Shown here: positions 32,349-46,192 of the stretch, one piece after another | Numbering within the stretch: position 1 is the stretch's first letter | Layout of the letters: each line of letters begins with the position of its first letter | Origin: Branchiostoma lanceolatum | Taxonomy: Eukaryota > Chordata > Leptocardii > Amphioxiformes > Branchiostomatidae | Assembly: GCF_035083965.1 (NCBI RefSeq) | Contig: NC_089735.1 | Span: 10,876,001-10,940,000, forward strand | Direction: 5' to 3' | DNA: 64,000 nt | Notes under the pieces: model-generated | What the model was told of the DNA's origin: nothing | What the model saw: only the letters and a program-made list of their open reading frames with translations | Database searches by the model: none | Position numbers and translations under genes: made by a program

Positions 32349-32530
32349 TTTTGCCACACTGGTTTGTCTAGAAACTAAATCTGGAGAGATTCTGAGGAAA
32401 ATGTGCGTAATTCTGAGGGAAACGGGGGAACTACTGGATGGTTGGCCGTCCGCCTCTGCACCAAACCTCTCGACTAAAAATCCAAGATGGCGGAAGTGAG
32501 AAGAAGGCTAATTTGCATTGACGTCACGAC
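32349..32530 (-). promoter_or_regulatory. CPE promoter-proximal region with CRE and YY1-like site
   Basis: Upstream of the CPE start codon lies a consensus CRE (TGACGTCA, 32519-32526). A CCAAGATGGCGG motif near 32483 resembles the YY1 site found in many TATA-less promoters. CREB control would suit a neuroendocrine processing enzyme, but this is inference. A short plus-strand frame starting at that ATGGCG stops after 26 codons and is not called as a gene. Confidence 0.4.
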
Positions 32531-34415
32531 TGGCCTATTGAAGGGCAATATAAGATACCACTTCTAGGTATTTCCTGTAAAAAATGCCCGCCTACGCATG
32601 GAAATTTGGATTTTTCTTTCTCATTTTTTCTTTATACGTGAATATACGTCACTATGTAGAATTTGCACAAGATACATCGACACACATCTATTTGAAAATA
32701 TGAAATTGACACACAGCTAATTGAGCTATTTGAAAATATGAAATTGACACACACCTAACGTTAACTTATTTGAAGATACAAAATTACTTAATAAGAGACA
32801 CTAGTTTACAAAATGTTTTTCTTATTTTGGGGGCCACTGTTATTGGTAGATATCTGAGTTGGAAAATATAGCAACGTTAAGATCATAAAATATCGATGGA
32901 GAGATTTCATCATCTCAGCTCTCGCTATTAACGTTAATTGCAGGACTAGGATCAGTTTTGAGGAGGTAACAGAATATAATGTCCACCAGTGCATGATAAA
33001 GTTGGTTTTTCATCCATCGTGCGAGGACTTATCGTTAACAATAATAACTGTAAACACTTCTGTTCAGTGCATTTTTTTCTCAGTATTCTGTGGCCAGAAA
33101 CACTCACTGCTCCAAGACCTGCGCCCTTACAACTACCGTCCGGGGATCAAACGGCATGGCAACAAGCCGAGATCATACGTTACGTCCGCGTTTGACGTCA
33201 GACGCCGGACAAAACACTTACCGCTTTAACGTTATATATAACACTCGTGCCCGGATACTGAAATGCAAAATGGGTTATGACATTAAGAGCGTGGGCGAAC
33301 CCGTCACTCTGGGACAATTTAGGATAGACCAAGTCGGCTTACGGGGAGGAATGAATTATTGATCTTTATTTTTCATCTTATTATAGATCAACTCTTCGGG
33401 GCTTCCTTGTTGCTCCATTTTTTGTGCATTATTGCTATGTGTCAATCTTTATTGAAATATTTTTCCGAAGTAGCCAAGGAATGCATGGTTTTCCCCTGCC
33501 GCACCCACCAGCGGATGCATCGATGGCTTCTACGTCCACGTATCATGACGTTATTTCCATATAACGTCAACGTCAATACTATGCATTTTGGTAGATCGGA
33601 AATCGACAGCAGGTATTTGGTTTGACAATTTAAAAAAATGTTCTGTTGAAATCAAACAAGGACGTTATATGTATATTGTCCTTCTTGGTCACCGAAATAA
33701 TTTTTGATGATGCCTTCATTGGAAATCTTATCATAATCGTAGCGTTGCTGGGGTGATGAAATAAATGGAAATAAAATGATATTGACTGACACTGGGTCGC
33801 ATCAGAGTCTACAAAATGTACACAAATAGGACAACACACTATTGATATGGTTATTTGAACTTCATCATTCATGTCATTTAATCAATTTCATTGTAACCCT
33901 TTTTGTATTCGATCCGAGACAGACCGTGGAGGATGATATTTTCCCTCACATGAAGTCCTAAAATTGGCAAGCTTACTGAGGATACCTGAAATATCCAGTC
34001 ATGGTGAGGTATTAATATTGGCTCATACAACCTAAAACTTGTATTTGATATGCAGGTTGCTTTCACATATTGTGTGCGAGTTCTGATAACCTTTGCTACT
34101 AAGGAGAAAAGTGTATGCTGGAACTGGCGATATATAACAAGGAGTCAGTTTTTGTAAACCGTTTTAATTTGTAAACATTTTTTTACTTCTCCACAAATTT
34201 CAGGGCGCTTGAACTTCAACATATGTTTGCAGTTTGAAAAAAACATTGCTTTTCTTCTATATTTTATGTATGACATTTCTCAGTCAAACAACCGATTTGG
34301 CGACAACAAATATAACCGGTCTGTAACAAACGTCGAACTTTACAGTAGATATCAGATAACATAAAAACATGTAAAACAGTGTATTTTGCTCGAATCTCTG
34401 ATGATAATTAGAAAT
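32531..34415. other. Spacer between CPE and the TFAM side
   Basis: There is no supported coding exon. The stretch is AT-rich with a short tandem duplication near 32690-32760 (TTTGAAAATATGAAATTGAC repeated). Several frames of 60-90 codons on both strands lack recognisable content or splice context. Confidence 0.55.
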
Positions 34416-34565
34416 TTAGAACCCCGCCACACTTGATCGTCTTTCGTCTGAAGCCTGGTACGTCTCTGGTGGTTCATCCAGATCGGGCACCTCAAACTCC
34501 GGACTGATGGTCAGCCTGGACCTCCGGGCCTTTAGCACGTCCTCAGCCATCTTCTCCTGCACCAT
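34416..34565 (-). CDS. Unassigned 49-codon frame, possible small protein or terminal exon
   Basis: From ATG 34565 (or an internal ATG at 34550 with good context) the minus strand encodes 49 residues ending at TAA 34416. The sequence starts MVQEKMAEDVLKARRSRLTI, with a Pro/Glu-rich middle (EVPDLDEPPETYQ) and a Ser/Arg tail ending VAGF. Codons favour G/C third positions against AT-rich flanks, as in the real exons here. A possible acceptor (GGTGCAG) ends just before 34556, so it could be a last exon. I do not recognise the protein. It is divergent from TFAM, with about 340 bp between the starts. Confidence 0.4.
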   Translation of the reverse strand: MVQEKMAEDVLKARRSRLTISPEFEVPDLDEPPETYQASDERRSSVAGF

Positions 34566-34902
34566 AATGAAGTGCAACAAAGTCAAGAATTACCCGAAAG
34601 TTCATCTTAGCTTGTTCTGTCACTGTTCAAAATCTTTTAGGAATAAGAGTTACAACCCACAGAGTCAGACGACATCGTTTTGCCTTCTTTTGATCCCAGT
34701 TACGATACAATGCAGAATTCTAAATGCAACAGTAACGAGTGCACGTCAACGTCTGGCGCTTCTACGTAGAGAGGCGTCTCTTTTGGATAGGTAACGTTAA
34801 CAGTCTGCGTTTCACGTTGCGAAGTGTCGACGACAACTCGAGTATGCAAGGTATATATGAACCGTTAGGTGGCGCTGTTACACGGCCTAGATCATTTGAA
34901 CA

Positions 34903-39650
<4,748 letters not shown>

Positions 39651-41960
39651 TGGCCGTAGTGCCAATGTATAGGTTATGAAGTAAGATTTGTATAACTCAT
39701 AGCTCCTTGCTCATAGTACATGGACTAAAAAGGCTTTCAGGAAGGGGGAGGGGGGCATGGAACTATTTTCTACTTGTATGAAACATGGGGCCAAATCATT
39801 ATACCTAAACATTTTTTCTTAGTGCTAACTTTAGGTAGTGTTCAACATTGAATAGTGAATATAACATGATTTATCCTGAGCTTTGTACATGTGCATGCAT
39901 AACTAAGTATAATTATTCATAGTAGACTTGCTTATTTGTAACTGAAAGGAAGAGTTGACCTATAGTACATGTGCCTCTTCGAGAGAATTTGCTGGTAGTA
40001 TAAATGTTACATTTGTACTGGTGTCAGTGTACATGTACAGGTATAGATCAGTGCACCATTATCAGTGACCTTAGTCAAAGTGTTGTTTGAATAAATGAAT
40101 AACAGTAATCAATAATTATCATATATAAGCAGAACCATACAACTTTTATACTCGAAATCAAAAGTTATGTCCAGTGGAAAACTGTTTGTGATATTGACAA
40201 TGACATTACTTAATTGATTAGATGCTCATGTGTAAGATTTTGATGTTTCTTTGAAAAAAAGAGGACAGGAAACTGGTTATGATAAGATGAAGCAGTGGAC
40301 AGTTTGAAACACAATGGCTTCCAATACTTCCTTCTCATAGATATGTTGACACCGCTACCAAAAACTAAAAGCTTTGAGAATCATGAATTGTAGACTGAAA
40401 CATCACTTACATACATAACATCAATGTTCACAGTTTGTGTGAATCAGATTATAGTTTTGGGTATGGAATTACATGTAAGAACTTAAGATAAAGTGTATGA
40501 AGCCTTTTTTTCAAAATGAAGCAAAAAGGCATTTCTTGTAGATGCTTCTTGTCAGCATATACATGTGTGAAGCTTTGCTTCTAGATGTGCAATTTTGTAG
40601 CCTGTAACCCAATTAAGTAGACCTTGAGCAAAGTTTTCGGAGACTAACAGTTATAGCTTAAAAGTCTGGACTTTTTTTTCTTCCATTGCTCAGGCATTTG
40701 TGCAGCTTTGTCGACTTAATTGATCTAAATTGTAGGTCTCATATGTTTTGTCCTTTGCTGTTTTCTACAATTGTTAAGCTTTAAAGCAGATGCAGTAAAA
40801 CCCTCTAATAAAAGGATATTTGTTTTGATATGTTTTATCATCATTTGAAAATATCATTCTTTTGTGCTGGAGCAGTGATTTTTAATTTTCTGAAAGGTAC
40901 AACTCCTGTTTACTTAGTAAAGATGTACGTGTGTGTACTGAACTTAAATGCAACTCTTATAATACCCCCCCCTCCTTCTATGGTCAAAGGTACGACCTCA
41001 CTAGTTCATACATAACAAGGTGTCATGAACGTAGTCCCTACCAGGCACCACAGGTCGGTAGGAAAATTGTAGAAATTGGTTTCTACTATTTTTCTAGCGA
41101 CCTGTGGAGCCTGGTAGAGTTAAAGTAAAAATATTCCTTTCGGTATAATGGTTTCGTCCAAGTTAGTCATATGACCTCTCGAAACCAGCCAGTTCGTATT
41201 AAAGACACTTCCGTCAGGGGCAAACAACAACATTACAGCAAGAGTACCTCCACCTCATCAAGGTAGGTATGTTACTACTCAAGTTTATGGTGTAGATCCA
41301 GCCGTAAAGTCAGTGTAATTGCACTGGGTTGCGCGGTAAGCTCACCACTTGTTCGTCGAAACCACAAACAACGCAGGTGACATTTGATACCACTAGGCGG
41401 GTATGTACTATGACCCTTTCATTGCACTACCGGGTGTTCTAATTACAACAGTTACTACGACAATGGCAAAATCCTGTCTTAGAGCTACCCCTGATTCTGA
41501 ATTCATACCATTTAAAACCCTACTGTGTCATTGTTGAGATTGTAACATAGGGAAAATGCCACGTCGACATAGCGTGACAAGGGCAAGTTGTCGTGTGTGT
41601 GGACGTTACGTCTCACGCAACAAAGGAGTTATGGACCAACGTTACAAAGTTTCAATAGAGGAACTTTCATTTACACATTCTTGTGTACCTGCAATGTACA
41701 TTTCTCGATATACATTGTAAAAGCCTTTACATTGATTTAAAGGGAACTTCCTTGGTTTACTACCTGGTATCTTAAAATTGGCATGGTTTTGCCCAATGAC
41801 ATTTGCCTAAACCATGTACAGGTACACTTAATGCTCATCATTCAACCAACGAGCTGAAGCCTCCATGGTAACAAAATTTACGCTATGTTGAAATTTGATA
41901 CAGTAGCCATGATACTAGATATTGATGACTGAAAAATATGGTCTATCCTTTTATACAGCA
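39651..41960. other. Spacer between TFAM and the TPR-TIR gene
   Basis: This stretch holds the TFAM 3' UTR and, near 41263, a plausible splice donor (TCAAG|GTAGGT) of a non-coding first exon of the next gene. Its partner acceptor (TTTTATACAG) ends at 41958. I see no other coding exon. Confidence 0.55.
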
Positions 41961-44693
41961 ATGGCAATCACTGCAGGTGCAATGGGGGAAGGCCTCCTTG
42001 GACAAGAAGACGCCCTCTGGCGAAAGCTGAAGGACCTGCCGACTCTGTTTCAGCTTGACATACCGCGAATGTTAGAGACGAACTATAGCAAGGTCATCAC
42101 AAGACTACGGACGGAGAAACGCCAGGTTCCCGAGGAGTTTGACGAAGATGTGAGGTCAGAAAACCTGCTAGCATTCCTGCTGTTGTACATTGACAAGATT
42201 GAGGAAGCTAAACCACACATAGATTCCGTTCTCAGGAAAACTGAAGACGATCCTAATCTGGTCTCTCTCGGAAACATCTGCGCTTACTACCTCAAACAGT
42301 ATAATGTCTCAGAATCCAAGAAGTACTTGCAGAGAATCGACATGGTTGTGAAGGAGAACGATAAAGTGGCTGAAGACAAAACGACGATAGCAATAGGAGA
42401 ACAAGGGTATTGCCTGTCCAGACTTGGGCCTAAGTGTCACCTCATGGCTGTGGATAAATTTCGCGAAGCTCTCGGTCGTGGACCTCCGGACTACCAGCTA
42501 AAAGTCAAGTGGAACTATGGGTTAGCCCTGTGTCTCGATCGCTACCTTGATCGGGACAATTTTACGGAAGACCCATGGTTTAAACCAACCGAGGTTTATG
42601 AAGAAGCACAACGATGTTTGGCGCTCGTAACTGGAAGTGACATACAAGCTTTCCGTGGAAAAGGATGGGTGGCATTAGGTGAGGTCCACAGCAAGTATAA
42701 AAAGATACACCGCAAGTACTTTGAAGGCAACAGAAAGGGAAAAGGTCTCGGCCCCCAGCAGATCGACGAGTGCTTTGAAGCCGGTTTATCCGTAGCTAAG
42801 AATGATCATTTCGTACTAGAGAGGGTGGGCCGTCACCACAGACACAGGAAACGCATCAATAAGGCAATAGAATGCCTGGAGAAAGCGAACGAAGTCCGCC
42901 CTTCTGCATTTTCCTGGCACCATCTCGGACTGGCTTACAGATCAAAGGCGCCGCGTGGAGGACGTCACGGATCCCCTGGATGGAGAGGAAGACGTGGTCA
43001 TGGCAGACCTATGGGTAGTCGATATGATGGAGCTTCACCTGAGTCAGACAGAGCACGGTACCAAAGTTGTACACCGTTTGGCCGGGGAGGAAGAGGGGGT
43101 CGTGGGCGTTCGGGTGGACATTACCGCGGTAGAGGCAATTTCAACCATAACAACAGACATACCAGTTACCATGTTAGTCAGGCAGTTGAACATGGTCGCC
43201 CTTGGTCTTCACACGGCCAGTGGTATCCAGACGGGAGAGATCAGAGAAGAGGACAAAGACAAGGTTATACGAACCAGCCGCATGTTGCTAGTTCACCATT
43301 ACAAGGGTACGACTACGGAACGGACGTACCGTGGGGATATCCAAACCCTACAAGAGGAGGTAGAAACGTACGAGCTGGACCGAGAAGCAGAGGGCGTTGC
43401 AGACAAGGGCGTTTCCAAAGACGCTACAACAACACCGACGACGGTGCTAGGAGTCCAGAGTTGGGAGATCAAAGTGTGGAAAGTGAACCCTGCTCAGATC
43501 ATGATGTTGACCAAGTGCAAAGCGATCTTGGTCGAATGACCTTAGATCGTCGCAACCAATCCGAGGCAAATGCCGGAGCCCAAACAGATTTTCTTGATCC
43601 ATTCTTAGAGAAGGCAAAGGAATGCCTTGAAAAGGCTTATGAATTATCTGAAGGTACGGGTGTTGCCATCCCTGTAGGCCTAGCTGAGATCCTCATGCAG
43701 ATGGAGAAACATGAAGAAGCTTTGCAGTATCTTCGAAAAGCCATCAACCAAGACACGGCGTCTAGGCCTCTAGAGGCCGCCGGTTGCTACCAGAAATTGG
43801 GGCAATGTTTCCTTCAAATGGGACAAGAAGAGAACGGGAAAAACATGCTCCGAAAAGCTGTGGAAAGCGCCGCTAAAGTCGACGTAGAGAAGAAGGGAGC
43901 TTTCGCCACATTAGTGACACTCATGCAGAAGGACTTCCGAAAAGAAGACATGCAAGCTGATCATGTCAATGAACTTGCTCGGCTGTACGAATTGGTGAGT
44001 CGTAACAGGGAGGCGCTGGACTTTAGAAAAACCGCCCTCAAACTGAAAGCCAACGATCCAACAACCCTCCGTGGTTTGGTGGACAATCTTCGAGCACAGG
44101 GAGACTACACCCAAGCTAAGATGTACCTGTCAATGCTACGCGGTCTCACAGACGTGGAGGTCCCAACGGAGGTAGTCATTGAGGTCAACCTTGGAGCTGC
44201 CGAACTCCAGACCCAACAAGACCCTCACATCGCTAGCGATATCTTCCTAGAAACGTTTGACTTCGTATTCCCAGCCGAACCTCACCCAGACATCATGTAC
44301 AACGTGTTTGTTTACAGCGATGAAGAGGACAGGGAAAGTGCAGAAAGGTTGACGATTCTGTGCGAAGAGCAGTACGACTTGACTTGCCGTTGTGTCCATC
44401 GTGACATCCCCTGTACGGCATCTGTAGTCGAGATGGTTGCAGATTTTATCAACAAAAGCACTTGTGTCATCTTTGTTATCTCGAAGGCAAGTTTGCAAAT
44501 GGATATGACGAAACACATGATAGGAATCACGGTGCGACGAAACTTTGGAAACCTAGTGACCGTGAACGTCGAAGATTGTGATCTTCCAACAATCGTCTCT
44601 GTGTACCCAAGTATCAAAATGCAAGACTGTTTCACTCAGCTCGGAGGCGTAAATACTAGCCTGTTCAGGAAGATCATCTCAAGAAAAACGTGA
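41961..44693 (+). CDS. IFIT-like TPR protein with RGG-rich insertion and TIR-like C-terminus
   Basis: A single coding exon of 910 residues. I start at ATG 41961 because an acceptor (TTTTATACAG) ends two bases earlier; an upstream in-frame ATG at 41922 would then be intronic. Residues 1-328 form TPR helices with IFIT-like spacing, including AIECLEKANEVRPSAFSWHHLGLAYR. Residues about 329-543 are Arg/Gly-rich (PFGRGGRGGRGRSGG; TRGGRNVRAGPRSRGR), then acidic and polar. TPRs resume (AKECLEKAYELSE; HEEALQYLRKAI) to about 770. Residues 780-905 resemble a TIR domain: YNVFVYSDEEDR, a BB-loop-like HRDIPC (813-818), and CVIFVISKASL. The WCxxE-type catalytic glutamate region is not conserved. IFITs bind foreign RNA and TIRs signal; the combination suggests an innate immune sensor or adaptor. 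TPR is certain, TIR likely, function inferred. Confidence 0.85.
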   Translation: MAITAGAMGEGLLGQEDALWRKLKDLPTLFQLDIPRMLETNYSKVITRLRTEKRQVPEEFDEDVRSENLLAFLLLYIDKIEEAKPHIDSVLRKTEDDPNLVSLGNICAYYLKQYNVSESKKYLQRIDMVVKENDKVAEDKTTIAIGEQGYCLSRLGPKCHLMAVDKFREALGRGPPDYQLKVKWNYGLALCLDRYLDRDNFTEDPWFKPTEVYEEAQRCLALVTGSDIQAFRGKGWVALGEVHSKYKKIHRKYFEGNRKGKGLGPQQIDECFEAGLSVAKNDHFVLERVGRHHRHRKRINKAIECLEKANEVRPSAFSWHHLGLAYRSKAPRGGRHGSPGWRGRRGHGRPMGSRYDGASPESDRARYQSCTPFGRGGRGGRGRSGGHYRGRGNFNHNNRHTSYHVSQAVEHGRPWSSHGQWYPDGRDQRRGQRQGYTNQPHVASSPLQGYDYGTDVPWGYPNPTRGGRNVRAGPRSRGRCRQGRFQRRYNNTDDGARSPELGDQSVESEPCSDHDVDQVQSDLGRMTLDRRNQSEANAGAQTDFLDPFLEKAKECLEKAYELSEGTGVAIPVGLAEILMQMEKHEEALQYLRKAINQDTASRPLEAAGCYQKLGQCFLQMGQEENGKNMLRKAVESAAKVDVEKKGAFATLVTLMQKDFRKEDMQADHVNELARLYELVSRNREALDFRKTALKLKANDPTTLRGLVDNLRAQGDYTQAKMYLSMLRGLTDVEVPTEVVIEVNLGAAELQTQQDPHIASDIFLETFDFVFPAEPHPDIMYNVFVYSDEEDRESAERLTILCEEQYDLTCRCVHRDIPCTASVVEMVADFINKSTCVIFVISKASLQMDMTKHMIGITVRRNFGNLVTVNVEDCDLPTIVSVYPSIKMQDCFTQLGGVNTSLFRKIISRKT

Positions 44694-46192
44694 TTGCACT
44701 AGCTTTTCAATCTTTCCAAATAGCCCAAATTACTCTCGACCAAATGTAGGACACACAGACACTTAAAAAGCCATCAACTTCAGTGTTTACCAAAAATCTG
44801 TATAGTACTTTATGCATGCTTTACTCCCAGGTTTAAACATGAAAGAATATCTGCATATTCATAATATGTGTCAAACTCTACTTGGCTTTCTTGATCAACA
44901 TAGCATAGCTACTAGTATTCTGTCAATGTTCAACCATCCATAACATGCAATTGTTAGATAATAAGCATTGTATATCTATTTCTTTTTTATTCAAACATAA
45001 ACACATGATTAAACTGTTAGCATAACAGAATACCACACTAATGGAACAGAGGATTAGTTTCATTTAAACTAAACTAAACTAAACCTAAACTAAACTGTTA
45101 ACGGACTTTACGGGATCATAGGGGCATTGTTCCCAAGAATAGAAGAAATTCAAAATTTTTTATATTCGACTTGAACTTAACTGAATAAGCCCTTAAAAAT
45201 ACCCAAACAATTTGAACAGCCAATCAAAGGATTGCACCAAAGTCATAGAACAATCGCCTTTTATCCTTGAAGTATAGTTAAACAATAGTGTTAAGAAAAA
45301 TAAAGTAGAAAAAGAAGTGCTATTTCAATAAACAAACATCATGCAACTGGTATGAAGTGACTACACTACAAATTATCATATAACTTCTGGTTATGCTAAT
45401 CTACAATAACAATAGAAATATAAATGTCAGTCAATAATACAACCATGTTGAAATGGTCACATGTTTGCATATACACTGTACAATGTAGGTTGTTGTTCAG
45501 CAGTTCATTGCTTTGAGCACCCCATATTCAAACAGTCCATGGCAGATAGCACTTGGAAGTCAATTTTCAACACATCCAGTAAATACAAACAGGACCCATA
45601 TTATGAATCCTACCTGTAGTCAACTTGTTGTAGCTGCACAATTTTTTTGCAATAGCATGCAAAAGTATCACAGTTGAAAAGCATATGCAAGCTTACTCCT
45701 GTCATTTTTACATTGCTTTTTAAATGATTATGATTATCTTCATGATAACATTATGTAGGATAGCTGTACAACCTCCATTATCATTTATCCACCAGGTCAC
45801 TGTTAATCCTGAAATACCGGAATTTGCGGTGGTTTCATTTTCATGGTTTTTGCAGTGCCTGTCCACCGTAAAATAATAACACCACAAATAAATGTGTTTT
45901 GGGGCTACTGTATTGTTTAAAACGAGAACATCAAACACCACAAAAACTTCCTTTCCATTCCTTCTGCAAAATTAAAACCCCGCCAAAAATAAATGAATTT
46001 ACAGTGCATAAATTGGTCACTTTGAAAAGTGTGTGAGAGATCTCTAGTGCAGTATCCCCAGGTATGCATAGTTTAGATATACAGGAGTGCATTATACTAA
46101 TGCTGCATTGGAGATCTCTTCAAATTTTAGGGTAGCGGACATGTGACCTGGCGGATAATTATCAACTGAGGTTAGATTGTTTGTTGTCTTCC
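44694..46192. other. Spacer between the convergent TPR-TIR and NUDCD3 genes
   Basis: This is 3' flanking sequence of both genes. It contains a diverged, reversed MITE family 2 copy (45812-46008) and a dispersed repeat at about 46015-46150 that resembles 30945-31085 (shared GTATGCA-AGTTTAGATATAC and GGAGTGCAT-ATAC). No coding exon is supported. Confidence 0.6.
45812..46008 (-). mobile_element. MITE family 2 copy, diverged
   Basis: Read on the minus strand it begins ACTGTAAATTCATTTATTTT and ends CCACCGCAAATTCCGGTA, with the family's GGTTTTAATTTTG body. It is more diverged than the other three copies. Confidence 0.5.

Noticed and set aside
32487-32570. Plus-strand gene starting ATGGCGGAAGTG
   Set aside because: The frame stops after 26 codons with no evident donor. 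The ATGGCGG is better explained as a YY1-like promoter motif.
32989-33362. Overlapping plus-strand frames of 68-90 codons
   Set aside because: Three frames overlap the same bases with no splice support or domain; they are probably chance.
41922-41960. Upstream ATG as the start of the TPR-TIR protein
   Set aside because: A splice acceptor (TTTTATACAG) ends at 41958, so the upstream ATG is probably intronic; ATG 41961 is preferred. Transcript data would decide.
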